The position numbers were made by a program, and so were the translations under genes. A stretch of DNA of 24,852 nucleotides, from the NCBI GenBank assembly GCA_004114245.1, contig QZWS01000117.1:1-24852 (forward strand), written 5' to 3'. Under the pieces are notes generated by a model, which was not told the DNA's origin, made no database searches, and saw only the letters and a program-made list of their open reading frames with translations. This document shows positions 8,202 through 19,837 of the stretch, piece by piece. Source of the DNA: Zoopage sp. CT-All. Taxonomy: Eukaryota; Zoopagomycota; Zoopagomycetes; Zoopagales; Zoopagaceae. Every line of letters begins with the position of its first letter. The stretch's first letter is position 1.

Positions 8202-11200
8202 TCAATGTACATCTTCCATGCGCAGCTTTTGCGTTGGGTCCAGCTCGTTTTGGATGCCAATCAAGGCTTTTGATACTGCTCCAGACGCGCCAATAATAGG
8301 TCGAAGAATAGCCACCGGTATAGCACGTATAACTGCCTTTGCCGTGCCCTGCACGCCTGATTTTTCATAGACTTCGAGCGGGACGGCGAAAATAGTGTGG
8401 GCTGCATCGCCCATATTTCGTCGAATCGACGAATAGGCCATACCCAATCCTAGCCGCACGTAAGCAGCAACGGGGTGGGACAGCAGGCTACCTTCAGACA
8501 CACCAGCAGGTTGCTCGCCGTATTTGCTCGTAGTCCTCTCCGTGCTCAGTTCGTCGCCCCTTTCCTCAGAGATCACCTCAAGAAAACGGGATTCATCCAA
8601 CGGGGACAAGCTGCCAATTGGCTTGTCGAACGACAAGGTCTCGTCCAAGTGCTCCAACAAGACCTGAGTGCCAACGGACAGCTTCGTCCCAAGACGAAGC
8701 GCTTCCAACGCCGTTTGCTTAGCCAGAGACTCAACCCCGCGTTGAATCCCTAATAGGCGGTCAGCACGCATGGATATGTATGCCAACCTGCCTCTTGACA
8801 CCTGGCCATCCGTTTGGTATTGCTCAAGCGGAAGCAAAACTAAATCGGCGACGCCTGACCCAAGGTTTACCACGGTACGCACGGGTGTCAGACCCGCTGC
8901 CATGTTCATCATCTGAGTCTGAGAGACATGCGGCAGCCAAATGGCAAGGCACTCTTCAACAAGTCTTTGCCAGCCATTGATCTACAGGGACTTCACAAAG
9001 ATCGGTGCCGAGCTGCATTGCCTACCCCACGCAGGTGTACTTCCCGCAAACGAACCTCAGCGCCATCGACCTGAAAGACGTTGAGCAGCTCAAACAGCTT
9101 GCCATGCTTGAGTCCCGACAAATCGAGCTTTTTTGGCTTGTAATCAACTTGAACGCGAATTGGACTAATCCGGCAAATTTCTACAAACATCATGGGCTTG
9201 CACTCTTCATGTCGGTAGCCTTACGTATGAACGGTTCGTACGCACGCTTCAGCGCACTCTGCCCTGATTCTGCATCATCGCCAAAGGTGGCGAAGCGTAG
9301 AATGAATCCCAACGTATCCTGGTCGATATGCAGCCGAAGCGGTAGTACGGTGATATTGACGCGCAGCTCTTCTGCTGAATGTATCGACAGAGGCCGCAGG
9401 GTATCCATACGAACAGACACGACGCTCGAGTAGGACTCGCGAGGGGCTTCCAATGAGGACGGCTTGAGCGTTGTCAAGAATTTATTCCATACGCTGGTTT
9501 TCAAATGATCCATGACCTCCAAATCATGGATATTGGCCGAGATGCGCGATGAGTATTGAGGGTGATTCAGATAGTGTGCATACGTCAACGCAATGGCTGA
9601 CATGACAACGTCAACTTGGCTGTGCTTAGAACGGCCAAATTTGGAGAGCTTGAGGGCCGCACGGCTCCCGTCTGAAGCAACAGACAGTGGTCTGTCATCT
9701 ATCGAGGCAGTGCCGTCTTCAGAGCACGCATAGCTCAGATTCGATGGCCGTGCTTCGGTGGCAGCCAAGCTTGGTGCCCGAGGTCGAGAAGATTGCCCTC
9801 GAAGTGCCGACCAGCGGTTTTCTTCCCAATCAAAGCCCCCATGAAACTTCCAAATGACGCGAAACTCAATCACTTTTAGCAAGATATTGGGCTCACTACA
9901 CACATTTCAGGGGTGATAAACTCCACATAGCATACGCAGAGGGGCTTGCGGATGGTTTTGAACGATCAACCTTCTCGAAATAGGTCTCGTCAATCAGAAA
10001 AATTGACTCGGAGGAGTCATTCAGCGCGAAAACATGGTCCCTGTCTTCTTTTCGGCGAGACATTTCATTCGCGTCTCCACTCGTTGGTTGAGCGTGATCC
10101 TTGCCGTAAAAGTCGTCCGTGAGGTCCAGTAGATCACCGAGTCCTTGTGATCGATCTTTGGATGCCGATTCTAATTTGACCCCACTGTAGACTCCATCTT
10201 GAAAGGCGTTCTCATCGACATCATCTTCTCATCGTAAGCTTTGAGCAGGGCACAAGAGCCATTACCAAACACGCCGAGGGAAGCGGCACCAAACTTTTGC
10301 TTAACAACCAGCGGCTGAGCCCTTCGATGCAAATTAGCAGTACTCTTGGCACTGAATATCAAATGCTACCGTGGTATAGTTGGCCGTAGCCTTTCGGACA
10401 AGTCGTTGAGGATCTCCTGAACTGTTAGGAACGAATCTGCACATGTATGCACGACAAGCTCTCGATTGCTGCACTCAACCTAATCATGCAAATTAAGGAG
10501 GCACAATACTGTGAGCAGCACAAACAATAATGCGTCTGTTTTCTGACACAAAGGTATCCAATGAGAATCTCAGAAAATCAGCTTCAGCCACGCTCACGAA
10601 GCCAACACCCTAAGCACGTCGGCGAACGTAAAATAGCTTTAATTGTCCAAACCTTCCAATAACCGATAGGGTCGCTAATGAGCCGCTCTTGTGCAGACAC
10701 AATCCGCGAAGCAGCAATCAGGCTCCGATTTTGCATAACCAGGAGTGATGAGTTTTGAACTATGCAACTAAAACTTTGACGCGCATTCGACATGCCAAAG
10801 TGCGTGGAGGCCTAAAGATATTTGCCAAACGATGCAATAGAGAAGAAGCTACCTTTAAAGAATTGACATGGAGGACAATTTGCGGATCAATGGTCACTGG
10901 ATCGTACAAGACGGAAAGATCTGTAACGACAAGAAAAGCATCGATAGTCCACTGTGGCAAATCTGCCGCTTTTGGAAGCATCTGTTGAGCAATTACTAAT
11001 TTTCAGAGCAAGCATCAAAATTATACGCTGACAGAGGGCGAAAAAAGACGCAGCAAGTGCTGATGAACGACAAGCGTCGGTTTGACTTGAAAGGTCGGCG
11101 CATCGACGCTGATTGTCAATGCGAACGACGCCACTCCTTGCGGTAGATAGGAAAATGATATGGCCGAATTCGCTCTCCTTGGCTGCATTCATGGATAAGG

Positions 11201-14200
11201 GCGCCTTCAAGTAACAAAGCCAACCTTAAAATCATCCCGCGGTCCACGGTACACGAGCGACGAGCTTTCTCCGTCAATATGCTCGGAAAATATGAAATCG
11301 CCAACATCGAGAAAGAGAGCGAAAGGAGCCTGTCAGCAGGATTGGCTAATGACAGGCAGGTTTATAGCAGCCTACTTCGGGATTGGCCCCGCCGAGAAGT
11401 GCAAACGTTTCCAACGAACTAAGCTGCAGTTCATAAACCGGAAGAGCACTGTCGATATCGGATGCACAGTGCAAAGCGACAACGGTGCTGGAAACGTGAA
11501 TGGTTGCTACAAGTTCGTGCAGTAAGGAGTTCTCGGACGGACGGCGCAAGCGACTTGAGGTGGAAGCTTCTGAACCAGTCGCTGTGTTCCTAGCGGCATT
11601 CACGTTCCTTGCAAGAATTCTGAGCAGATCCAAGGCATTCTTGTCGAGTCGCATTCGCATCAAGGGAATACCGACACTGAGATAGCAAGACTTGCTACTA
11701 TCAGTTGAGCATTTCAAAGCAGAACTTACAGCTTGACGAACGGCGCGATCTTTGAAAAACATAAGGTCTTCCTCCTCTTGAGCAGTGGGAACCCTTGCTT
11801 GGGGCTCGGATTCGAATATTGTAAAGGGCTTGACGAATGGAGCATCCGATGTCGAACCTGAACGACTTGCAGACCCACGGGGCAGTGCGGACTCAAGAAC
11901 AGCGTCTGTCGCATTTGAACGGAAGATTATTTCCATATCAGGACGATTTGCGGAATCGCTGGTTAATGTGGCTACCAGGAGCGGAACCTCTCCCAGAACC
12001 GTTTGATAGAAAACGGACATGGCTTCCACACTGGCCTGGATTTTTCCAACGATCTTTGCCTCGTCACCCAGTGGAGATCTGTGCGGAGTCGAGTACACGC
12101 CTTCTATGCCAGATGATGCACAAAAAGCGCGAATTTCGACAAGGACAGTGCTGGGGTGAAGTGCGCGAGCACTACCAAGAGTCAGGTCCGGCTAGCGCCA
12201 GGCAGTGTACTCACCTGCCGGGTCCCTTGCAGTCAGGAGATCGTAATAGTACAACAATTCGCGGCATACTCAGCTGCCAAACCAGCGTCCGCCTGGCCGC
12301 CTCGATCGACTGCTGGGACACGGTGTCATTTTTTACTGCGTCCAAATCGTCAAATATTGTCTGAGCCAACGTCTGCTCGATGCTGGTAGGCTCGCCTTGG
12401 CTACGATCTTCCGATTGACCTTGGCCAAACATGGACACCCCACCGGCTGCCTTCAACACCCGAACAAGCTCCGAAATGCGATCTGCAAAATAAAAATCCA
12501 GCCCAATCCGCACATCGCCGATGTCTGTAATAAAATTTGGCGATGTTTTGGATGCATTTGGCGCCGATCCAGACTGAAATAACACGTGAACAGCGTCTTT
12601 TGACCCAACGGCTTTGAATCGTTCGCCCGAGGCCTTTTGGCGCGGCGCCAGCCTGGGCGTTCCAGGCACCCATCCAGACCATATTGGAAAGCCGTCAGCA
12701 TCGACTTGGGCTTTAAAAGGCATGGATTGGTGTCGGTTTCCAGCATGCGATAGGTCTATTTCCGGCCTACTCTCAAACCACAGCAATGGCTCGTAGATTT
12801 CTAGACTAAAACCACTGCCGATGGCGGCATCGTAGCGGAGCCATTCGGCGACCGCGAGATCGCGAATGCGTAGTTCGCTGATGACACGATCTGGTTGATG
12901 ACTATCACGAGTTCTCCATATTTGGTGGCGTGCATGGATCCCGTCAATAGCTATGCGCAAATGGTCTTGGCCAGCCAAATCTTCCGGTCCTCGCAATCCT
13001 TCCCATTCATACACTTCGGCGATCGTCTCATCGGCCAGAGTGTCCGCGTAGAGCACATGTGCTCGAATAGTAGTCACGTTTATTTGAATACGTGATTGAG
13101 GCCGAGTTGCTGGAGCGGACGGGAAAGCCGCCATTGCAGTGACGGATCGTTTTAGCGGCGCACGTTGCTTGTTTGTAATTGGCTCAGCAGGCGCACGAGC
13201 ATTTGAATACCCCCGAATAGCGTCGAAATTGATCATCTCAAAAGTTGGGGACCCAGAGGGCAAATCAATATACTCGTACTCATTGCTAACCTCTGCGGCG
13301 TTAAGCGATTCTCGGCGCCGACGTTCATGGGTCTCTAGTCCATCCGCAGGATCGCTTTCGGGCTGAAATACATTGTGATTACAAGTAGTCCGCGAAGGCT
13401 CGCCACTGGCACGCCAAAGGTGGACCTTTTCATGTGAGTCGGCACTGTGAAAATGCATCGAGCTGACAGCGTCAACGAATTCGTCGCCAACGTTTGCACG
13501 GCTGGGGTGGGATTTATGACTTGGTGATGGGGATGGCGATGGCGATGATGGCGCAGATCGATGGCTAGAAGTATCTTGTACCAAGGAAAGCACGGCAAGC
13601 ATGTCTCGAAGATCCCGTGGACGTATAACAGCGGCGACGGTCTCAATGTGTATGTCTGCATCCCATTTGACTTGATTGACAGCCTGGACATCGCTCATGG
13701 ATTGACCCTGCGATCTTGACCCAATGAAGTCTGTTGCAAGTGGGTAGCGAAGGCGAACGCGCGTCCACGACGGAAAGTGCAGCATGCTAACAATCAGGCG
13801 AGAATGACTAAATCTTGCGCCATCAGCATCAGAGGAAGCGTCAGAAATGGTTGCTGGCGGAGACATAATGATGCTGTCAGTCCCAAACGCATTTTGCTCG
13901 TCGTTGGACAGTGAATTGGTGATATCTGAAGCCGAGTCGCTGCCGTTGCGCTCCTCGCGTATCCACAGCTTGATATCATTTACGGTTACCCGCTTGGTGA
14001 CTTCATTGGCGATCCCTTCACCGTGAGTTGCCAAATCCGCTCCAAATGCCACGGGCGGGCCACCAGACGATTGCTGGCCAAGCAGCGCTTCATCAAGGTA
14101 TGTGGCTCCGCCAATGGAGAGCTCAAGGATACGACTGTTCGTCTCTGGAATGCGCACAAGAAGGCGAATGTCCTGCAAACGGATGCGCACACGCTTCATC

Positions 14201-15120
14201 AATCCGTCGATCAATCCAGCAAGAATCCAGAGGCCCTCGTTGCCAACGCCGGCAGCAATATTCGCTGCTGCAGTGGCAGACGGACTCGAAGGCAGCGAAT
14301 TGTTAGCGGTAGCTGGGTACGACGAGGAGTAGGACGACGTCATCGACGGCGAAATGGATGCTGCTCCATAGACATCCGACGCTCTCCCGCCATCGCTGGC
14401 AGCTGAATACATAGAGTCCGTCCCAAACCGAGCAGTATGAAACGACGCGGACATCAAGGATGCGCTCATGAGGGCCTCGGAGATGTACGATGCCTCCATG
14501 GGGTTGGCGCGCGGATCCTGGGTGGTGGCTTGGAGGAACTCGGAGGCAAGAAGGACAGACGAGGTCGCCGCAACTGTGGGAGCGGGCGCGATAAACTCCG
14601 ACTCGACGGAGACGCCCGGCCGTTCTGCGTGCATTGATTGGGCTATAATTAGCGTCAGTCCTGACCAGCAGGTATGGGGCAGCCCACGCTTTTCGCAACT
14701 CGCACTGCGTGCATCCCGAGCCATTTCGATCTCCACAACGACACCGGACACCTCCACATCCAACTGCCCCGTGTTGCTCCAGATATCTCTCCAGGGAATC
14801 CTGACGGCGACCTCGCGGATCCCAGCGTCACACACCCGGACACCAACCACACCGGCCTCGCGCAACTTCTCCTCAATCGCAGCGCCATTTAGGCGAATAT
14901 TTTTGAGATGCAGCAGCCCCTGTGCGAGATTCAGCGTGGTTTCGGGCAGAATGGGGTCGGCCTCGGCGGCCGGGGGATGGGCATTGGCGGAGGGATCAAG
15001 GCGCCGGTCGCCGGGGAGCAAGAACGGGCCCAAGATGCGGCGAACAAGGTAGGTGAGCAGACGCTGGTGGAGGGTGGCGAAAGAAGGGGCGTCGAAGCGC
15101 GGCAGCCAGTTGCTGAACAT
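8202..15120 (-). CDS. ATG2: Autophagy-related protein 2 (Atg2), lipid-transfer protein
   Basis: Atg2 bridges ER and phagophore and transfers lipids during autophagosome growth, with Atg9 and Atg18. Reconstructed exons (minus): 15120-12215, 12171-11730, 11690-11376, 11329-11225, 11182-11027, 10981-10853, 10811-10653, 10609-10526, 10479-10370, 10321-10266, 10227-9936, 9895-9225, 9180-9026, 8981-8202. All phases join, giving 2119 residues, at the long end for the family. The N terminus (MFSNWLPRF, then LNLAQGLLHLKNIRLNG) is the Chorein domain. VVHTCADSFLTVQEIL at ~1442 is the CAD region; FRVIWKFHGGFDW and PIRVQVDYKPKKLDLSG follow. TPVRTVVNLGSGVADLVLLP starts the C-terminal ATG2 domain. Exon 10 is only 56 bases. 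A further 45-bp intron at 14643-14687 is possible. The region between ~300 and ~900 is low-complexity. COX4 diverges upstream. Confidence 0.92.
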
Positions 15121-15499
15121 GCCGGTGGCGGGTTGAGGAGCGGCAGCGGCTGATGGGAGCCAAGTGACGATACCTGAACGCTCCGTGGACGAGCCGCAAC
15201 ACGCCAGGTAAGCCCAGCCACGAGGCCATGTCAGGAGCCAGACGGGGCGTGCCGGAGACGGTGTTTGCTGGGACATATACTGCGCACAAGCCGCTGTCCA
15301 CGTGGTCATAAGCATGTGACTCAGAGCCGGGATGTTTGACGCCGTTCGCCTGCATTCAAGCTGCCAAATAGGCGAATACGCGTACAGCACTGCGCTTGAC
15401 ACTGCCTTGGGACTGCGCTTGTCTCTGCGCTTGCACCAACGGGCGGGCGGCGCCAGCCACCTCACCACACCGGCGATTGTGATTTTTGCTCCGTCAACG
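15121..15499. promoter_or_regulatory. Divergent ATG2/COX4 promoter region
   Basis: These 379 bases lie between the ATG2 start (minus) and the COX4 start (plus). Both reading frames happen to stay open through it, so open frame alone does not mark the start codons; the conserved N termini do. I see no clear TATA box. The assignment as a shared promoter comes from the gene arrangement. Confidence 0.5.
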
Positions 15500-15952
15500 A
15501 TGCTCCGCCGCGTTGCCGTCGCCCTGCGCACCCCCGCCGCCCGCCGCATCCCCGCCGCTGCCGCGCCCGCGGCCATCCGTCGCGCAGCATATGCTTCGGC
15601 CCCGGCAGAGATCCACCAGGGCCCGGGCGCGGCGCCCGGCACCATCCCCACGGACCTGGACCAAGCCACCGGCCTCGAGCGTCTCGAGATCCTCGCGGAG
15701 CAGGAAGGCCGCGTGCTCTGGGACATGTCGCCGCTGGACATGACGCATATGGGCACGAAGGAGAATCCGATCGTGATCAAGACCGTCGATCCCGAGCGGC
15801 TGGTCGGCTGCTCCGGGTACCCGGCCGAGGCGCACGAGACGGTGTGGTTGGCGGTGCAGCACGGGCATGCGCACGATCGGTGCCCAGAGTGCGGCTGCGT
15901 GTACAAGTACGAGTACGTGGGGGAGGGCGCCGGGCCCGAGCTGCATCACTAG
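15500..15952 (+). CDS. COX4: Cytochrome c oxidase subunit 4 (fungal Cox4, animal COX5B family)
   Basis: A zinc-binding, nuclear-encoded subunit of respiratory complex IV on the matrix side. A single exon of 150 residues from the ATG at 15500. The N terminus (MLRRVAVALRTPAARRIPAA) is rich in Arg and Ala without acidic residues, a typical mitochondrial targeting sequence ending near AAYASAP. The mature part has the family order: DLDQATGLERLEIL, then GTKENPIVI, then ERLVGCSGYPAEAHETVWL, then DRCPECGCVYKYEYVG. The zinc ligands are the Cys of VGC and the CPEC pair, with the fungal His variant at EAH. The C-terminal tail is short and Gly-rich. Its stop is 31 bases from the 3' end of MIX14, another mitochondrial gene. 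Confidence 0.92.
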   Translation: MLRRVAVALRTPAARRIPAAAAPAAIRRAAYASAPAEIHQGPGAAPGTIPTDLDQATGLERLEILAEQEGRVLWDMSPLDMTHMGTKENPIVIKTVDPERLVGCSGYPAEAHETVWLAVQHGHAHDRCPECGCVYKYEYVGEGAGPELHH

Positions 15953-15983
15953 GGCTGAGTGATCGCGGCACAGATGATTGTTA

Positions 15984-16357
15984 TTAAGTGTCCCTGCTGC
16001 GCCGCTCCTCGGCAATCTTCTTGGATGCATCGCCCACGCACGCATCCAGCCCCCGCAGCTGCTCAATGCACCGCTCGGGGCGATCGCGATGCTCGGCCAA
16101 GCAGGCATCATACTTTGCCGTCCACTCCGCGCATGCCGCCTTGATGCGCCGCAGCGCCTCCACACTAGGCACCAGCCAGCCATCAGCGGCAGCGCGGGTG
16201 GCGCGCGGGCTCACTTTTGGTCGGCGCAGCGGGTGAGCGCCATCCGCTGCTGCGCACATGCCGTGGCCCAGTCGGACGGGCGGCGGTCGACGCACCGCGC
16301 ATACAGCTCGATCTGCAGCCTGCAGTGCCGCGTCACCTCGTCCAGCGTGGATTCCAT
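15984..16357 (-). CDS. MIX14: Double twin-CX9C mitochondrial protein (Mix14/CHCHD5 family)
   Basis: Two exons, 16357-16215 and 16164-15984, separated by a 50-bp intron with a CTGAT branch site, give 107 residues, close to human CHCHD5. The first CHCH unit has C-RLQIELYAR-C and C-AQQRMALTR-C; the second has C-AEWTAKYDA-C and C-IEQLRGLDA-C. All four are exact CX9C motifs, two per helical hairpin. Such proteins are imported into the intermembrane space and oxidised by the Mia40/Erv1 relay. The start MESTLDEVTRHC was chosen because it is the only ATG that begins just before the first motif. There is no cleavable presequence, as expected. Mix14's exact role is unsettled. The pairing of two tandem twin motifs distinguishes it from Cox17, Cox19 and Cmc1. 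Confidence 0.87.
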
Positions 16358-16476
16358 GGGATGGGATTCGCCGACTGGTGCTGGGTGGCAAGCTGCAGAT
16401 GGCAGTCATGGCCTGCCCATTTTCGGTCAAAAGTGAGCACTGCTTCATTTGCCAGCAACGGCGTGCTCCATCACAG

Positions 16477-17436
16477 TCACTCCCCCTGAACTTCACTGCC
16501 GGTCGCAGAGTCCTGGTGCATTGAGCGCTCTCGCTGCTTGCCCTTCCCCTTCCCCTTGCTTTTGCTGCTACGGGACAATGGAGAACGGCGACTCTCTGTG
16601 CTTGTCCGCGCCGATTCCGACCTTTCGATCAGCATCTTACTTAGGCATTCGTTGACTTGGGTTGCATCTACTTGGGGAGACAGGCTTGGAGATTGGTTTG
16701 TAAACGCGTCAATGCATACCCAGAAGAGTGTGCTTCCTGCATTCCACCAGAACTCAGTCGGAGTTTCCTGTGTCGGTCGCACAGATAGCACGGGCTGCTC
16801 GCTGCTCGAGCCAGAACTCGCCTGATTGGGCTCCCTGGGATCGGACGGCACACCCTGTAGGCCGTTGTGTAGCGTGTTTTGGCTTTCAGAAGCTGAACCG
16901 ACAGATCGAGTAACCGAGCTAGAACGTGGTTTACTCTGCGGTACCTGAGATGAGCCGCTGGTAGAGTATATACTACTGCGGAAATTGGGCAGGCCACTGC
17001 CAACGAGATCAGGGTTGGACGGAAAAATTCCTTTCTTTGCAAGCGCGTCCAGAACAGTTTTGTTGTCAACCACTGACGGGCGCTGTAAATCAAATTCACG
17101 ACCTGGGCTGGAAGGGCTAGAACTTTCAGCAGCAGTATAGTAGTTAGTGGTGCTTGATTTTGACGATCTTTTAGAAAACGTAGGCGACAATTGGTCACGG
17201 ACACGGGCAGGAATGGATTGCTGCTCAGTGCGGTGTTCTTCAGTAGATGGGGTGGATTTAACGATGAATGACGACTTGGCATGGGTCTGCTCAGCGGTGG
17301 GGTTGAAAGAATTGGATCGGGAAAGGTTCTTGCGTTTCTCGGAGCTGGACTCGGACTTGCCGAAGCAGCAAGGCGTGGTCGGATCCACGGTGTATGCAAG
17401 AATCATGCACAGCAGCAGGAGAGAAGAGCGGAGCAT
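16477..17436 (-). CDS. Secreted-looking Ser-rich protein of unknown function
   Basis: One exon of 319 residues from the ATG at 17436. The start is set by a signal-peptide-like N terminus (MLRSSLLLLCMILAYTVDPT). A Cys pair follows (CCFG). Residues 30-230 are Ser/Thr-rich and disordered in appearance, with a possible short ordered element (DNKTVLDALAKKGIFPSNPD). Near residue 235-280 is a more structured part with aromatic residues (TEFWWNAGSTLFWVCIDAF) and VNECLSKMLIERSES. The C terminus is strongly basic (SKSKGKGKGKQRERS). I do not recognise a family. The basic tail would suit a nuclear or nucleic-acid-binding protein, which conflicts with secretion, so either the signal peptide or the location is uncertain. 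The open frame extends 77 codons upstream, with an alternative ATG at 17547. Confidence 0.6.
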   Translation of the reverse strand: MLRSSLLLLCMILAYTVDPTTPCCFGKSESSSEKRKNLSRSNSFNPTAEQTHAKSSFIVKSTPSTEEHRTEQQSIPARVRDQLSPTFSKRSSKSSTTNYYTAAESSSPSSPGREFDLQRPSVVDNKTVLDALAKKGIFPSNPDLVGSGLPNFRSSIYSTSGSSQVPQSKPRSSSVTRSVGSASESQNTLHNGLQGVPSDPREPNQASSGSSSEQPVLSVRPTQETPTEFWWNAGSTLFWVCIDAFTNQSPSLSPQVDATQVNECLSKMLIERSESARTSTESRRSPLSRSSKSKGKGKGKQRERSMHQDSATGSEVQGE

Positions 17437-17500
17437 TTCGGGCGGTTGAGGCGTTGGGGCTGGTGGGATGGGATGCCGGAAGTTGGTGATGGGTGGGCAA

Positions 17501-17524
17501 CCGCATGGCACCGCATGGCACCGC
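17501..17524. repeat. 10-bp tandem repeat upstream of the Ser-rich secreted gene
   Basis: Two exact copies of CCGCATGGCA followed by CCGC lie about 65-90 bases upstream of the start codon of the minus-strand gene at 17436. They could be regulatory or simply slippage. Confidence 0.55.
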
Positions 17525-17696
17525 CTGTATTGCTGAGTGAGTGACATTGAGCAGCAAGCTACTAGCGCAAACCTGAAAGGGCACAGGTCCTTCACTACGC
17601 GCCCGCCAGACTGTCTCTTGGGGTTACCCCACGCTGCCGGAACAGGCGCTCCTCCCCCCACAGGCACAAGCCATCACTCCTCATCCATGCACGGCT

Positions 17697-19722
17697 TCAC
17701 CTCCTATAGGTCTGCCGCCTGAACCGAAAATGCAACTGCAGCACGCCCCTGTCAAACTTGCACTTGAACCCAAACCGGTGCGAGTACTCCCACTCGCGGC
17801 TTACAATCCGGAACGCAACGTCTTCGTATGGCGGCCCCGCGACAAACCGCAGCAACACCGTGTCGCTCGTTCCCGCTTCGCGCTCGATTTTGTACGTCGG
17901 CGCACGCGTGCGGTCGATCAGGTCGGGGTAAAATATGTTGAACTTGTAGCCCTGCACCACCTTGGGCGGAGGGTTGTCGTGATCGTAGTGCGTTTGGTTG
18001 TATTTGTTCCACTCGTAGCCAGTGCGGACGCTGTTCACATACCGCGGCTTCCGGGGATGGTACTTGTCCTGCCAGTCGTATCTGCGTTCGCCGCCGGATT
18101 CGGAAAATGGCTCCACCGCTTGCTCCTCAAACGCTTCTTCGTCCTCGCTCACATCTTCGTCGTTGACAAACCATTCAAACGCCTCCTCGTTCTCAATGCG
18201 TCGGAAGGCAGCCTTGGCCAGTCGCTCCGTCTTGGCCTCTTGCGCCGTCTCCTTTTCAACACGGACAAGATTGTCCACGCGAGTTTGGATCGTTGCAACG
18301 TTATGTTTGGGAACGAACTTTCGGCGCCGGATTCGTTCGCGATTCAATGTCACCTGTTGGAGCTCCGCTGCGGGATCCTTGACAACTGGCAGGCCTGCGT
18401 CTCGTGCTGTTGGAGCTGCCAGCCTTGCTGGGCTCATTGGTCGCCTCGGTTCCACCGACTCCTTGCGTGGCCTGTGCAGCAGCTCGCGTACAGCAAGCTC
18501 GGCATCCTGTCGCTGACGAACTCGCAGCCTGACGATGCGCCGATTCACCAGTTGCGCATACATCATTTTTAGTTTGGCGCGCGCCTTCCACACAATAACG
18601 CCACGAAGAATGCGCTCCCAGTAGTCAATATCGACGCCAGGACCGCCAACGCCGAGCTTCTCGTCTACCTGTCGATGCAGGTGACGCAGCTCCTCCAGCG
18701 ATTTGGTTGACAGCAGCAAATTCACATCGTTCTGAACAGGCGCTGGGAGTGAACGCGTGCGCGCCAACATGCCCACCGTTAATGGCGGTCGGGCGCTTAC
18801 TGATCCGCGCGACGACAACGCATACGCTTCCATCTCAGCCTGATCGCGCAAGTCGGCCAGACGGTCATCGCACACCAGTAGCATGGCGCGCCAAAACTCT
18901 AAATTCTCCTCCTCTGCTTCAAGCTCCAAATACAACCGGATGTCATCGTAGAGTCCCTCGACGTCACGCAAAGGCATCCCATCAAATATGGCATACGGCT
19001 CGGCAAGATCCACGTCGAGATCATCCATTTCGCGCTCCTCGTCCTCATCGATCAGTAGCCTCTTCGCACGACGTATTGATGGATCCACAGCAAGCCGGAT
19101 CTGCATTGCCAGGAGATCGATTGGGCGCGCGCGGCCGTCGCGCACGCGGATCTCGGCACGACGTCGAGCCTGTTCCAGATGAAACGCCTGCTCTTTGGTT
19201 CGCCAGTCGCCCAGCAGCGCAGATTCCTGCTCCTGTTGCACGCGTATTTTTTCCCGTCCGCGCTCTTCGCGCTCCTGTTCCCTCTGATCCCGCTGTAATC
19301 GCAATCGCTCCAGCTCCGTTTCGGTTTCCATTCGCAATCGGCCACGATCGGAGTGCGATCGCCCAAGCTTGCGATCTCTCTCCCGTTTCTTTGACCACAC
19401 AAATTTTGCATTCAAGTTATCATCGTTGAACGGGTTTGCCACGTCGACGTATGTTGAGACGCCGGTGAGGCGCTCGGCAAGCTCGGAGATCTCAACGCTC
19501 GCATGAACCCGCTGTGGCGGTGGCGACTTCGAGGCATCATGCCGTCGATGCTTCGATTTACTCTTCTCGTCTTTCTATAGGGGTCGTGGTAGCTTGGGAG
19601 CGAGGGCTGAAATCACCTACCCGAGTGGATCTCCTGCGATCATCGCCATCGCCATCATTGCGCCAGTGGTGCGGCAAAGGGCTCTGCCGCCGGCTGTGTC
19701 GTTCATATTGAGTGCCAGACAT
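17697..19722 (-). CDS. CACTIN: Cactin, spliceosome-associated protein
   Basis: Cactin is a conserved nuclear spliceosome component (fission yeast Cay1) needed for accurate splicing. Two exons, 19722-19621 and 19574-17697, with a 46-bp intron, give 659 residues. The N terminus (MSGTQYERHSRRQSPL) and the region after the junction (KDEKSKSKHRRH) are basic and RS-like. ANPFNDDNLNAKFVWSKK at ~80 is the family's NPFxDxxL-FxW element, followed by a charged coiled coil. Residues ~185-370 match the middle domain (IDLLAMQIRLAVDPSIRRAK, LEFWRAMLLVCDDRL). The last ~125 residues are the highly conserved C-terminal domain (YDWQDKYHPRKPRYVNSV, GYKFNIFYPDLIDRT, FRIVSREWEYSHRFGFKC, LQLHFRFRRQTYRR). A start inside exon 2 would be GTG only, so the upstream exon is needed. 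It is divergent from the DDI1-like gene. Confidence 0.92.
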
Positions 19723-19837
19723 GCTCGACTGATGCAAAATGCGTCGGTGCGATCGCAAGGAGCTCACGCAGTCGATGATGTTGGGGTGCGCCGTTGACTG
19801 CTTGCCCTTCGAACCTCCACCCACACATACAGTCGTT
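19723..19837. promoter_or_regulatory. Short divergent promoter between Cactin and the DDI1-like gene
   Basis: Only 115 bases separate the Cactin start (minus) and the chosen start of the DDI1-like gene (plus), so the two promoters overlap. An upstream in-frame ATG at 19739 would shrink the gap to 16 bases, which is one reason to prefer the ATG at 19838. No box motif is evident. Confidence 0.45.

Noticed and set aside
15121-15906. Upstream extension of the ATG2 frame as far as 15906
   Set aside because: The frame is open but runs antisense through COX4. The Chorein domain starts at the ATG at 15120, so the extension is not coding.
15494-16183. 229-codon minus-strand open frame over COX4
   Set aside because: It is antisense to a clearly conserved COX4 and to the end of MIX14; GC-rich third positions remove stops on the opposite strand.
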